From: Nannocystis pusilla
GTDB taxonomy: Bacteria > Myxococcota_A > Polyangia > Nannocystales > Nannocystaceae
Assembly (NCBI RefSeq): GCF_026626665.1
Contig: NZ_JAPNKE010000002.1
Coordinates: forward strand, 290,501 to 354,500
Reading direction: 5' to 3'
Length of the DNA stretch: 64,000 nucleotides
Shown: piece after piece, positions 20,836 through 30,887 of the stretch
Layout of the letters: every line of letters begins with the position of its first letter
Position numbering within the stretch: the stretch's first letter is position 1
Notes under the pieces: model-generated
The model's database searches: none
Seen by the model: only the letters and a program-made list of their open reading frames with translations
Told to the model about the DNA's origin: nothing
Made by a program: the position numbers and the translations under genes

Positions 20836-20864
20836 TCAAACAAAGTCGTGAGGGCCCCGCGCGG

Positions 20865-21494
20865 TCAGCCGGCGACGAGCGCCTTGTACAGCGGGACGAG
20901 CAGCTCTTCGGTGCCCGACGGCGCGACGACGTCGATCCACGGCGCGAGCTGGAACGACGTGGTGTTGCCGTCGCGCACGCCTGTGCCGCCGAGGACCAGC
21001 TTGAGCTGCGGGTGACGACGCTTGAGCCGGCGACCGACGGCGAGGGCGGCGTTGGTCTGGAACGACTCGCAGGCGAAGCCGATCACCGCGGGGACGCCCG
21101 CGAGCTCGACGCGGGCGCAGGCGTCGCGCAAAAACTCGGGGACGACCTCGTCGCGGATCCGCCGCAACCAGCGTCGCGGCTCGCCGAGCAACCGCAGGGG
21201 GCCGAGGTCGGCCGCGAACCGCTCGAGGAACTCGTCGTCGCCGCGGCCGACGCGGTCGCCGTAGGCGTGGCTCGAGAACAGCCACTCGCCGAACTTGCCG
21301 ACCCCGTCGTTCTCGCTGAGCTCGCGGTAGGCGCCGCGGCCTATCTTGGCGACGAGGAGGGGCTTCAGATCCAGCACGCGAGCGGTGAGGCCGGCGGCCC
21401 GGAGCCGCGCGCCGAGGCGATAGGGAGCCAGTGGGACGGGGCCTAGCACCCGAAATGGCACGTCGAGCAAAGTGACGGTCCGAGCTGCTTGCAT
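20865..21494 (-). CDS. Stand-alone cobalamin-binding-like domain of radical-SAM (RiPP maturase) type
   Basis: 209 residues. The start (TVTLLDVPFRVLGPVPLAPY), LDLKPLLVAKIGRGAYREL, GEWLFSSHAYG and LKLVLGGTGVRDG resemble the N-terminal B12-binding half of cobalamin-dependent radical SAM proteins, especially the RiPP-maturase type. No CxxxCxxC radical SAM cluster follows: the protein stops at the end of the B12-like domain. It is therefore either a truncated relic or a free domain that partners another protein. The ATG at 21494 is preceded by a G-rich ribosome-like site. A link to peptide modification is inference only; no precursor peptide was seen nearby. Confidence 0.6.
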   Translation of the reverse strand: MQAARTVTLLDVPFRVLGPVPLAPYRLGARLRAAGLTARVLDLKPLLVAKIGRGAYRELSENDGVGKFGEWLFSSHAYGDRVGRGDDEFLERFAADLGPLRLLGEPRRWLRRIRDEVVPEFLRDACARVELAGVPAVIGFACESFQTNAALAVGRRLKRRHPQLKLVLGGTGVRDGNTTSFQLAPWIDVVAPSGTEELLVPLYKALVAG

Positions 21495-21850
21495 ATACCC
21501 CCCAGGGTACCGAATCCACGGCGCGAGCGCACCTCGACGATCCTGTCTATTTAATGCGGTCGCGGTCCGGCGGGCGCCCGTGGGCGCCCGTGGGCGCCCG
21601 CCCGCGGGGCTCGCTCCATTCGACGACGGCCGGCGCCTCGCAAGTACCGCCATTGCGCTCTTCGGGTCGAGGCGCCCTGCTCGCTCGCAAATCCGTCCTC
21701 GCGGAGCTCGCTGGACGGGCGCGGCACGCCGGGGGCTGCTGCGCCGGAGGTGGGGCGCGCGGCCCACGGCGCCCTTGAGGCCGCGGCGCGGGGGCGCTCG
21801 CGCCGCTGCGAGGGCGACGAATCATCGGCTCGAGTCCGACGACGGCCGGC
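21495..21850. other. Intergenic region with tandem GGGCGCCC palindromes
   Basis: 356 bases without a supportable gene. At 21571-21600 three consecutive 10-base units each contain the palindrome GGGCGCCC. It lies upstream of the cobalamin-binding-like gene and downstream of the Fis-like gene, both leftward, so it may hold the promoter of the former. Confidence 0.45.
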
Positions 21851-22204
21851 TCAGGACTCCGATCCACGGCGCGGCCAGACGATCCCGAGCTTGACGATGC
21901 GGCGCTTGAGGGAATGCCGCGTGATGCCGAGGGCGGCCGCGGCGTGGACGAGGGAGCCTGCGGTCGCGAGCGCCTGCTCGCACAGGTGGCGCTCGGCCGC
22001 CTCCAGGTTGAAGCTGTCGAGGACGACCGGCTGCGAGGCCCGGCTCGCCGCATTCGCCGCAGCCGGCGGCGAATGTCGTGAGGACCCCGCGCCGGCCCGG
22101 CGCGAACGACCGGGCAGGAGACCGGCCGCCGCCCATTCGTGAATGATCCGAGTCGCCACCTCGGCCGCCTGCACAGGCGGGTGGGGGATGCTCGCGTACT
22201 GCAT
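21851..22204 (-). CDS. Small Fis-type helix-turn-helix protein
   Basis: 117 residues. The C-terminal 45 residues match the Fis-type HTH seen at the end of sigma-54 activators: LEAAERHLCEQALATAGS followed by VHAAAALGITRHSLKRRIVK. No AAA+ domain is present, so it is a free Fis-like DNA-binding protein. The start chosen is the ATG at 22204 (MQYASIPHPPVQ); upstream in-frame sequence is Arg-rich and unlikely to be coding. It is divergent from the GST gene with about 220 bases between. Confidence 0.62.
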   Translation of the reverse strand: MQYASIPHPPVQAAEVATRIIHEWAAAGLLPGRSRRAGAGSSRHSPPAAANAASRASQPVVLDSFNLEAAERHLCEQALATAGSLVHAAAALGITRHSLKRRIVKLGIVWPRRGSES

Positions 22205-22422
22205 GTTTGTGCAGTACCATGGCGCGCTGGACGCTGGAAGCGCGGGCGCGCCTCTGCCGGCACAAATGTCGACAGGACGCGCTTGCAGGCCGCGCCGGGG
22301 CCGCCGCGCCCGTGCGGCCGGCGAAGTTCGCCCGCGGCGCCGACGGGCGCGGCGGGCGGCGGGCCGTGGCCTGGGCTGCGACGCGGCTTGCCGGGTGCGC
22401 CGCGGCCTTCCACCCTGGAGGC

Positions 22423-23019
22423 GTGCAGCTGTTCTTCGCGTCGACCTCACCATTCGCACGCAAGGTCCGCATCGTCGCGCACGAGCTCGGCCTGTGGGAG
22501 CGAATCACCATGGTCGAGATCGATCCGTGGACCGACGGCCGCTTGCGGGCGATGAATCCGCTGGCCAAGGTGCCGACGCTGGTCCGCGACGGCGGCGAGC
22601 CGCTCTACGACAGCGCGGTGATCTGCGACTATCTCGACGCCTGCGCGGGGCGGCGGCTGATCCCCCAGGACGGCGAGCGACGCTGGCGCGCGCTGCGATT
22701 GCAAGCCCTCGCCGCGGACGCCTGCGCGGCCGCGGGGCGCCTGTTCGCGGGCGAGCGCCGCGGGGAGCCGGAGCCGGCGCGGGACCGCCTCGCCCGCGCG
22801 GTCGAGGCGACGCTCGATTCGCTCGAAGGCGAGCCGCTGGCGGGCGATGCACCCTGTCTCGCGGAGATCTGCGCGGCGCTGCTGCCCGGCTACTGTGATT
22901 TCCGCTGGCCCGACCGCGACTGGCGAGCGGGCCGGCCTCGCCTGGCCGCCTTCACCGCGGCCATGGCGGCGCGAGCCTCGTTCCAGGCCACCCGCCACCG
23001 CCTGGCTGCTGGGACATGA
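22423..23019 (+). CDS. Glutathione S-transferase-like protein
   Basis: 198 residues. The N-terminal thioredoxin-like half has FFASTSPFARKVRIVA, with a Ser at the usual catalytic position, cis-Pro in VPTLV and the glutathione-binding DSAVICDYLD. The C-terminal helical half is shortened but recognisable. The GTG start at 23423 minus 1000, that is 22423, has TGGAGG just upstream. The stop overlaps a GGGACATG hairpin. Likely a detoxification or reductase-type GST; substrate unknown. Confidence 0.82.
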   Translation: MQLFFASTSPFARKVRIVAHELGLWERITMVEIDPWTDGRLRAMNPLAKVPTLVRDGGEPLYDSAVICDYLDACAGRRLIPQDGERRWRALRLQALAADACAAAGRLFAGERRGEPEPARDRLARAVEATLDSLEGEPLAGDAPCLAEICAALLPGYCDFRWPDRDWRAGRPRLAAFTAAMAARASFQATRHRLAAGT

Positions 23020-23036
23020 CCTCTCGACCATGTCCC
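23011..23036. repeat. GGGACATG hairpin over the GST stop codon
   Basis: A perfect 8-bp stem, GGGACATG (23011-23018) and CATGTCCC (23029-23036), with a 10-base loop. It covers the GST stop codon and lies between convergent genes. No T run follows. It may end transcription or be a dispersed repeat of the ACATG type. Confidence 0.7.
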
Positions 23037-23078
23037 GTGAGACATGGCGCTCGCCGGCCGACGCGCTCGCGGCCGGGT

Positions 23079-23783
23079 TCAGGCCAGCGAGGCCGCGTCG
23101 GTGACGCCCTTGTCGGGGGCGTCCTTGCGCTCCGGCGCCGGCTCGTCGAGGCCGGTGGCCGTGTCGGTGAACAGGCCGATGAGCCGCGGGAGCTCGCTCG
23201 CCTGGCGGGCCAGGAGCTCGCGGGCGGTGTCGGCGGCCGCGTCGCCGCGGGGGCTGCGGGCCAGGAGGTGGGCGGAGATGGTGACGACGTGGAGGCGGTT
23301 GCGCAGCTCGTCCTCGAGCGCGGCCAGGAGCGACGCCATCGTCGGGTTCGAGTCGCGCAGGTGGTTGAACGGCGCGGTGCTGTCGTATTCGACGCGGGTG
23401 CCGTCATTGCGCTCGCGGGCGATGATCGAGGTGCCGACGATCTGGCCGTGCTCGTCGCGCAGGGGCGAGACGGCGAGGACCACCGCGGTGACGAGGCCGT
23501 CCTTGCGGCGCCGCTCGGTCTCGAACGGCGGCAGCGGGTCGCCGGTGCCGATCCGCGCCGTGACCTGGGCCTCCTCGTCGACCCGCTCCGGGGGCACGAG
23601 CAGGGTGATCGGCCGGCCGACGACCTCGTGCGCGAGGTAACCGAACAGGCGCTCCGCGCCGCGGTTCCACGACAGGATCGTGCCGTCGAGGGACTTGCTC
23701 AGGATCGCGTCGTAAGCGTCCTCCACGATCGCTGCGAGGCGGGCACGGGCGTCGGAGCGAGAATCGGACCCGGCGTTGCTCAT
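23079..23783 (-). CDS. PAS-domain signalling protein
   Basis: 234 residues. A PAS domain spans about residues 20-130 (AILSKSLDGTILSWNRGAER, LFGYLAHEVVGRP, FETERRRKDGLVTAVVLAVS). The C-terminal part (DELRNRLHVVTISAHLLA) resembles a degenerate histidine-kinase dimerisation helix, but there is no ATP-binding domain. It may act as a sensor that pairs with a separate kinase such as the one at 25.8 kb; that link is inference. The ATG at 23783 is the best start. Confidence 0.75.
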   Translation of the reverse strand: MSNAGSDSRSDARARLAAIVEDAYDAILSKSLDGTILSWNRGAERLFGYLAHEVVGRPITLLVPPERVDEEAQVTARIGTGDPLPPFETERRRKDGLVTAVVLAVSPLRDEHGQIVGTSIIARERNDGTRVEYDSTAPFNHLRDSNPTMASLLAALEDELRNRLHVVTISAHLLARSPRGDAAADTARELLARQASELPRLIGLFTDTATGLDEPAPERKDAPDKGVTDAASLA

Positions 23784-24033
23784 CAACCGCGCCGAGAATA
23801 GCATGCCCCTCGCCGCGTGCTCGAAGGCCAGCCAGCCGGGTCTCAAGGCCGTTGTGGGTCGTTGCGGGCCTCGCGCGGCGCGGGCGGGCGCAGGCGGGCG
23901 GGCGACATACCCCAGGGCCCGGCCCATGAACCAACGGCTGAGGTCGCTGGTCCGTCGCGTGGCTGCGGTGAATGCGCCGTGGGGCGGTGGCTCGCCATGC
24001 GCACCACGAATCGTCTGCTAGGTTTCCGGCGAG

Positions 24034-24402
24034 ATGCCCACGATTCTCATCATCGAAGACGACTCCGAAATTCGCGGCATCACGGCCGTGCTCCTGCGGC
24101 GCGAGGGCTACATCGTCGAGGAGGCGAGGAGCGGCGACGAGGCCCTCACCTTCTTGCGCCGCTCCGACCGTGATCCGTGCCTGATCTTGATCGACCTGAT
24201 GATGCCGATCCTCGGCGATTGGGACGTGGTCGACGTCCTGCGCGAAGAGGACCGCATCCTCGCGCTGCCGGTCGTCGTCCTGTCGGCCGCGCACCCCGAC
24301 AAAGCGCCGTCCGGGGTCGCCGGGTTCGTCCGCAAGCCGATCGACTTCGATCTGCTGCTCGGTCTCGTACGACGATACTGCGGCCCCGCGCCGGCGGGCT
24401 GA
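24034..24402 (+). CDS. Single-domain response regulator
   Basis: 122 residues consisting only of a receiver domain. The acidic pocket is D9/D10, the phosphoacceptor is D54 in LILIDLMMP, S84 is the conserved Thr/Ser and K101 the conserved Lys in VRKPID. No output domain is attached, so it acts by protein contact, for example in a phosphorelay or in motility control. It is divergent from the PAS gene, with a 250-base gap. Confidence 0.9.
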   Translation: MPTILIIEDDSEIRGITAVLLRREGYIVEEARSGDEALTFLRRSDRDPCLILIDLMMPILGDWDVVDVLREEDRILALPVVVLSAAHPDKAPSGVAGFVRKPIDFDLLLGLVRRYCGPAPAG

Positions 24403-24431
24403 GGGCCGGACCGGGCCGCGCCTCATTCGTG

Positions 24432-25037
24432 CTAGTTGCGGCCGGTGGCCGAGCGGCCGTGCAGCTTGGCCAGCGCGGCGTAATCCTCGAACCCGGGCGC
24501 GCGCCGGCTGCTGTCGTTGCGCGCCAGCTCGTCGCCCCCGGCGACGACGAAGCCCGAGAGCTGCTCGGCGCCCATCAAGTGGCGCCAGAACGGCAGCTCC
24601 GCCGCGGGGACGTCGAGGAACAGGATGCCGCTGTCGCGCGACAGCGCGGCCCACATCGTCTGCACGAACAGCCCGAGGAGGACCGGCCGCTCGGCGGCCT
24701 CGAAGGCGCCCGTGAGGCCGTCGAGGACGTAGACGTCGGTCACGGGGTGCCAGAAACAATCGGCGATCTCTTCCTGGACGTGGCCGTCGCGGGTCAGCGC
24801 GTCGTCGCAGACCCGCACCAGGTATTCGCTGCCGATCCGCGCGGCCGCCCGGGGATACTGGACGGCCTCGGCGCCGAGGCGCACGGCGTACACGTTGGCC
24901 GCGGCGCAGGTGACGTCGTCGTCGCGCACGAGCTCGCCGAAGAACAGGTCGAACGCTCGCGGCCGTCGCTGCCCGAGCGAGATGATCGGGCTGCGCAGCG
25001 TCAGGCGGAGAGAATAGTGTTTGAGGGGGTTCTGCAT
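24432..25037 (-). CDS. Unrecognised protein
   Basis: 201 residues, soluble, mixed alpha/beta composition, no signal peptide or membrane segment. It starts MQNPLKHYSLRLTLRSP and has well-formed hydrophobic periodicity (YVLDGLTGAF, PVLLGLFVQTMWAAL). I recognise no family. A longer frame begins upstream at 25178 but its first 47 residues are low quality. It converges on the receiver gene with a 29-base gap. Confidence 0.6.
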   Translation of the reverse strand: MQNPLKHYSLRLTLRSPIISLGQRRPRAFDLFFGELVRDDDVTCAAANVYAVRLGAEAVQYPRAAARIGSEYLVRVCDDALTRDGHVQEEIADCFWHPVTDVYVLDGLTGAFEAAERPVLLGLFVQTMWAALSRDSGILFLDVPAAELPFWRHLMGAEQLSGFVVAGGDELARNDSSRRAPGFEDYAALAKLHGRSATGRN

Positions 25038-25812
25038 GCCCGACCAATGCCTGTTCCCGGCGGCGGCGCGCGAGCCCCAGGGGAAGGGCCGAGCCCGGAT
25101 TTTCGCCCAGGGTTCATATGATGATAGCGTGAGCGGTGACACTACGTCAAGCCGCGGCCCGGGCGGCGCAAATATCAACAGACCGAGGCCCGCATTTCGC
25201 CGGTGAACAGCGAACCACCCTCGATCGGGGGCGGCGAGGACAACCTTTTACAACGAGGACAGACATTGTACAGACGGGAGCGGCCGCGCGGCGCGCCGCG
25301 CCCCCGGGGACGCTCACGCCGCGGCGAGCGGGCGGGCCAGCGGCCCTGCCGCCCGCCGCGCCGCGAGCCTGGCCTCGAGGCCATGTCGCGCGGCGATCGA
25401 GGCGAGTCGGCCGCGGTGACATTGTGAGGAGTGCGCGCGACGACGTGATGTATCGCGGGGGCCGTGGTGCCGCGATTGAAGGACGACAGGAGCGCCTCGG
25501 GCGGGGCGTGTCGGGACGGAAGCGCGAATGTCCGCCGCGCGGTCGAGTTCGTATACCTCGTCAGCGGCCTCGACCGTGCGGCGGCGCGGTTTCAGCCGTC
25601 ACGTTGGACGAAGCGGAGACAAACCTTGCATGGCGCCGCCGTCACGGCGGCGACGGATCGGCGGCTGCGCGGCCGACTTGCAAGTACACGGCATTGGGGG
25701 CAGCATCCTGGCGTCCCATGGAGTCCGCTCTCCGCTCTCGCGCCCCGAATTGCTCGCACTCGCAGCGCCCGCCAACATTCGCCCGCGGCCGCGTCGCTAC
25801 GTGGGAGACACG
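25038..25812. other. Non-coding stretch before the histidine kinase
   Basis: 775 bases in which no gene is supportable. Frames are open but Arg/Ser/Ala-rich without motifs. The stretch includes somewhat AT-richer patches near 25240-25275 that could hold a promoter. Confidence 0.4.
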
Positions 25813-26739
25813 GTGGTCGCCTCGATCCACGACCTGGCCCCCGCCGACGTGCCGGTGGTGCGCCGGATCTACGAGTTCTTGCGGTCGCTGCAGCGGCTCG
25901 TGCAGCGCCTCGACGAGCCGAGGGCCGGCGTCCCGCTGCTGCAGGCAGAGCTCGCGCGCCAGGACTACCGCGAGCTGTGCGAGCAGATCCGCGGCCTCGG
26001 CGCGGCGCTGGTCGCCGAGGACATGCCGATGGCGGTGCGCAAGGTCTACCACGACGTCCGCGGCGGCAGCCTCAGCGGATTGTTGATGCACCTCGACCTG
26101 TGCGAGGCCGACGAGGCCGAGGCCGAAGACGTCGAACGGGTGTTCTTCCTCGTCCGCGACCACCTCAAGATCATGCGCAACGCGCTGCCCGACCTCGACC
26201 CGGCCGGCTACGCGGTCGACCTGTCGCCGGCCGAGCACGACACGTCGTTGCTGGTGGAGAAGTGGGCCGGGATCGCGTACGGAGCGACCGACTCCGGCCG
26301 GGTGCACATCGAGATGGCGTGCGACTTCCGCGGCTCGGTGTCCGAGTGCTGCATGGAGTTCGCGGCGCTCGATCGGGTGATGTACAACCTGATCAACAAC
26401 GCGTCGCGCTTCGCCTCCGACGCGGTGGTCCGCGTCGAGATCTTTCCGCTCGCCGAATCGCAGGAGACGGACCTGCGCTTCGTGGTCAGCAACCTGGTCA
26501 CACCCGAGCACCGCGCCCGCCTGCTCACCGATCTCGGCGACGACTTCAGCCGGATCTTCGCCAGCCGCTACACCACCGACGGCCACGGCATCGGCCTGCA
26601 GATCTGCACCGACATCGTCACCCACGGCTACGGCCTCGACTCGCCCCGCGAGGCCCTCCGCGAGGCGTATCTCGGAGCCAGGTTGATCCGCGATCACTTC
26701 GTCGCCTGGTTCCACTGGCCGGCGCGCCGCCCGGCGTAG
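25813..26739 (+). CDS. Compact histidine kinase without sensor domain
   Basis: About 308 residues. A possible phosphoacceptor His lies near residue 80 in KVYHDVRGGSLSGLL. The ATP-binding domain has an N box (MYNLINNASRFA), and the G box DGHGIGLQICTDIV sits near the C-terminus. No PAS, GAF, membrane or signal segment precedes it, so input must come from partner proteins. GTG at 25813 is preceded by GGGAGA; GTG at 25801 is an alternative. A partner could be the PAS protein or the lone receiver at 23-24.4 kb. Confidence 0.78.
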   Translation: MVASIHDLAPADVPVVRRIYEFLRSLQRLVQRLDEPRAGVPLLQAELARQDYRELCEQIRGLGAALVAEDMPMAVRKVYHDVRGGSLSGLLMHLDLCEADEAEAEDVERVFFLVRDHLKIMRNALPDLDPAGYAVDLSPAEHDTSLLVEKWAGIAYGATDSGRVHIEMACDFRGSVSECCMEFAALDRVMYNLINNASRFASDAVVRVEIFPLAESQETDLRFVVSNLVTPEHRARLLTDLGDDFSRIFASRYTTDGHGIGLQICTDIVTHGYGLDSPREALREAYLGARLIRDHFVAWFHWPARRPA

Positions 26740-27375
26740 CGGCGCGAGCGCGGCGCAGGACCGGCCCATCGTCGAGCGGCGACGGACGGGACTGCCATGA
26801 TTCTCGGGTCCAGCGATCGCGGTCCCATGGTCACCTGATTCCGGTGGCGGCAGCGAGACCCGCGAGTGACGTCATTCTGGGCCCATCGCCGATCGAACCG
26901 CGAGCGGGCACGGGCAGGCGGGTCCGAGTTCATGCGCGGGCGGAGAGCCGAGGCAGGACGACCCGAGCGGACGACCGGCGCGCGCCGCTTCGTCGACGGC
27001 CGCGCGGCGCTCGCTCGCGGTGGGGTCGTCGAGCCCCGCGAGCCGCCGCTCCGCGCGTGACGACGGTGTGATGGCAATGACGCCGCCTCGCCGACGTGCG
27101 CAGCGGGGTGACCGACGGGTGTTTTCGTGCGTGACGGGTGCGAATGTTCACCTGCGCGATGCGGTGTTTATGCGCGTCCGCGCGCCGAGCATTCGCGCGG
27201 ACGAATCGCGCGGCGGGCTCCTCCGGGCGATTGGCAGCAGCGCGCGGCGCTTCGCCGGGCTGCATCGCCGCGGGCGACGTGGGCGGGCGGTCGTGGGCGC
27301 CCGGGCGTGCGAGGGCGACGCGTCCGACCGTGCCGACGTGGCTTGACGGTCGCGCGGGCCGGGGACTAGGAGTAG
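26740..27375. other. Non-coding stretch upstream of the Ser/Thr kinase
   Basis: 636 bases with no recognisable gene. Open frames here are Arg-rich shadows. The kinase promoter should lie near the right end. Confidence 0.45.
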
Positions 27376-30300
27376 GTGGGCTTTCCGTGGGGCAGGGGCG
27401 ACGTGAGGCGGCAGAGCGCGCGATACGACCGTGGAAGTTCGTCGTCGAGTGACGTCGCGTCCACGCCGTTCGGGCTCGGAGGTCCGCCGCCCGACGCTGC
27501 GACCGAGGAGCTCGCGTTCAGCGGCGTCGACGACGAGCGGCTGTTCGCCGAGCTGCGGTCGCGGCTGTTCGCCCGCGGCGAGGCGGCTCGCGTCGGCCGC
27601 TATCGCCTGCTGCACCGCCTCGGCGCCGGGGCCATGGGCGAGGTCCACCTCGCGGTCGACGACGAGCTCGACCGGCCGATCGCCATCAAGCTGGTCCACC
27701 CGCACCTCGCCGATCCGCGCTCGACGGCGCGGCTGCGCGGCGAGGCCCGGGCGCTGGCGCGGCTGGCTCATCCCAACGTCGTCCACGTGTACGAGGTCGG
27801 CGAGCACGACGGCCGCACGTACCTGGCGATGGAGCGCATCGAGGGCGGCAGCCTGCGCGAGTGGCTGGGCGGCCGCCCGGCCCCGCGCTGGGAGCAGGTG
27901 CTGGCCGCGTACGTCGACGCGGGGCGGGGGCTGGCCGCGGCGCACCGGGCCGGGGTGATCCACCGCGACTTCAAGCCGGACAACGTCCTGCGGGCGGCCG
28001 ACGGGCGGGTGGCGGTGGTCGACTTCGGGCTCGCGGCGCTCGAGCGGGGCGACGCGATCGCGGGCGAGTCGCACGCGGGCACGGGCACCGCCTGGCCCGG
28101 CCTGGGGCCGACCCTCGACCGCACCAGCGAGATCGCGGGCACGCCGGCCTACATGCCGCCGGAGCAGTTCCGCGGCCACGCCGACGCGCGCGCCGACCAG
28201 TTCGCGCTGTGCGTGTCGCTGTACGAGGGGCTGTGGGGCAACCGGCCGTTCGCGCGGCGGACCCTGGCGGACGTGCTGCACGGCCGCGTCGACTGGGTGC
28301 CCGCCGAGCCGCCGCGCGGGGCGGTCGCCGGCTGGCTGTGGCCGATCCTCCGCCGCGGGCTGCAGGCCGAGCCGGAGCGGCGCTGGGATGACGTCGACGC
28401 GCTGCTGGCCGCGATCGAGGCGGGGCTGGCCGGACGGCGGCGGCGGCGGCTGGTGGCGCTCGGGAGCGTCGCGGCGCTCGGCGTGGGCCTGCTCAGCGGG
28501 GCCGGGGTGGCGTGGTGGGGCGCGGCGCCGGCGGTCGACGACTGCGCGGCCCTGGAGCGCGAGCTCGACGACACCTGGGGGGCCGAGGCGCGGGCGCAGC
28601 TCGGGCAGCGCTTCGCGGGCGCGGGGGCGGGGGAGGGCATGGCCTGGCTGGCCGACAGCGCCGCGCCGGTGCTGGCCGGCCTCGATCGCTGGCGCGGGCG
28701 CTGGCTGGCGGCCCGTGGCGCGCTGTGCCGGGCCCGGGCGGGCGGGGACCCGGTGGTGCTCGACCGCCTCGGCCGCTGCCTGGAGCGCCACCGCGGGGCG
28801 GCCCAGGCGCTGGTCGCCGCGCTGCAGGGCGGCGAGGCGGCGGTGCTGCGCGCGGCGCCCCGGGCGGTCCTGCAGCTCGAGGACCCGCAGGCGTGCGAGG
28901 CGGAGGCCCGGCAAGGCGGCCCGCCCGCGCCGCCGGCGGCCCTGGCGAGCGAGGTGCAGCAGGTGCGCGAGCTGCTGGCGCGGACCGAGGCCGAGCTGCA
29001 CACGGGGCGGGTGGAGGCGGCCTGGGCGGGCGCGCTCCCGCTGGCGGACCGGGCCGAGGCGCTCGGCCACGCCCCGCTGACCGCCGAGGTCCAGCGGCGC
29101 TGGGGCGGGTCGCGGTGGCCCGGGGGCGCAGCCAGGACGGCCTGGAGCGGCTCGAGCAGGCCGCGGACACGGCCGAGGCGGCGCACCACGACCGCGTGGT
29201 CGCCAGCAGCTGGCGCCACATGGCCATGGTCGCGGCTACCGAGGCGCCCGACCTCGCCGCCGGTCGGCAGTGGCTGCGCCGCGCCGACGCGGCCAGCGCC
29301 CGTGTGGGGCTCGACGCGAGCACCGCGGCGCGCCTCGAGGCCACCCGCGGCGGCCTGTCGCTGTTGGCGCGGGAGTTCGACCTGGCCGCCCGGCAGCTGC
29401 AGTCCGCCGAGGCGGCGCTGACGGACCAGGGCGACCTGCTGCACGCGTCGCACGCGGCGTCGAACCTCGGCCTCGCGCTGCTGGGGCGCGGCGAGGCCGG
29501 GGCGGCGCGGGAGGCCTTCGAGCGGGCCCTGGAGCGGCGCGAGCGGGTGTTCGGGCCGCGCCACCCGGAGGTCGCGCGGGCGGCCTACAACCTGGCCCAG
29601 GCCCTCCGCGGGGCCCCGGGGACGGGGGCGGACCACGAGGCGCTGGCCGGCGAGCTGCTGCGGCGGGCGGTGGCGAGCTGGCAGGGCACCGACGAGGCGC
29701 GGACCCTGGACGCCGGGCGGGCGGCGTTCGTCCTGGCGCAGCTCGAGCTCGACGCGGGCCGGTTCGCCCCCGCGGTGGCGCTGGCCGAGGACGCCGAGGC
29801 GGTGTTCCGCGCGGTCCTGGAGCCCGCGCGGATCGAGCACGCCGAGGTGGCGGCCCTGCTGGGCACCGGGCACTACTTCCTCGGCCGCCCGGGGCCGGCG
29901 GTGGCCGGTCTCCGCCGCGCGGTGGCCGGCTACGGCGCGGCCCACGGCGCCGACGACCCCTACACGGCCTCGTTTCGCGTCGCGCTCGGCTGGGCGCTGC
30001 TGGCCGCGGGCGAGCCGGCCGAGGCGCGCGCGGAGCTCGAGGCGGGGCGCGCCGCGATCGAGGCCGGGCCGGGGGCGACCCCGGAGGCGAGCGACGACGC
30101 GCGTCTGGGGCTGGCGGCCGTCAAGCTGGTCGCGGGCGAGCCCGCGCGCGCGGCCGCGCGACTGGCCGAGTTCGCCGAGGCTCCCGCCGGCGAGCTCGAT
30201 CGCGTCACCTTCGCGCTGCTGTCGGGGCTCGTGGCCGCGCGACGCGAGCCCGGGGCCCGCAGGGCGCGGCGCTGCTGGCCCGCGCGCACGCCCACGCCCG

Positions 30301-30388
30301 CGCCGTCGCGGGCGGCGAGGCGATGCTCGCGGTCCTGCTCGACAGCCTCGGCGCCAGCGCGAGCGAGCGCCGGCTCGCCGCCGGCTGA
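27376..30388 (+). CDS. Ser/Thr protein kinase with membrane anchor and helical repeats, two frameshifts
   Basis: About 1,004 residues after correction. The kinase domain (about 75-340) has an intact Gly loop (LGAGAMGEV), VAIK-type Lys in PIAIKL, HRDFKPDN near 196, DFGLA and GTPAYMPPEQ, so it should be active. A basic stretch and one membrane helix follow (about 355-380, VALGSVAALGVGLLSGAGVA), then a TPR-like helical region to the end. This is the common myxobacterial Pkn-TPR layout: cytoplasmic kinase, exported repeat domain. Frameshifts lie near 29105 and 30257, both single-base losses in G/C runs. The start may be GTG 27376 or GTG 27403. Confidence 0.87.
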
Positions 30389-30469
30389 GGCGCGCTCGAC
30401 TCGACCTCCGCGGAGCACTCCCTTCACCCCCACCGCAACCCCCCACCGCAAGTCACGAGATTTCGTCCC

Positions 30470-30844
30470 ATGCCGCAATGCCTCACCGCCAATCCCACCT
30501 ACCTCGAGGTCGAGAGCCTCGAAACGGGCGACTCCGCCTACACCGTGCGCGTCAACGCGGCCGCGCCGTCGCTCACGGTCATCTTCGTCCCGCCGACCCT
30601 GCGCGACCCGACCGGCGCGCCGATCTCGACGGGCAGCGTCACCGGCGTGGCCTGCTACCCGACCGGGCCCGTCTGCGGCACGAACCAGATCGTGTTCACC
30701 ACCGACCACCTCAACACGGAGTACACGGTCACGGTCACGTACACCGAGCCGCCGCGGAGCGACACGGTGGGGCCGCCGCTCGATACGCCGACCAAATCGC
30801 CGAAGTTCAAGCCGCTGACGTCGTGCCCGCCGAGCGCGCCGTGA
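30470..30844 (+). CDS. Small unrecognised protein
   Basis: 124 residues, beta-rich, Thr/Pro-rich, with five Cys residues (PQCLTANP, VACYPTGPVCG, LTSCPPSAP). No signal peptide or known domain. It lies 81 bases after the kinase and 43 before the sigma factor gene, on the same strand, so it could be a kinase-associated protein. No clear ribosome site was found. Confidence 0.5.
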   Translation: MPQCLTANPTYLEVESLETGDSAYTVRVNAAAPSLTVIFVPPTLRDPTGAPISTGSVTGVACYPTGPVCGTNQIVFTTDHLNTEYTVTVTYTEPPRSDTVGPPLDTPTKSPKFKPLTSCPPSAP

Positions 30845-30887
30845 CACGGCCGCCGCGCTCGCCTATCATCGCGGCTCCGTCGCGCCC

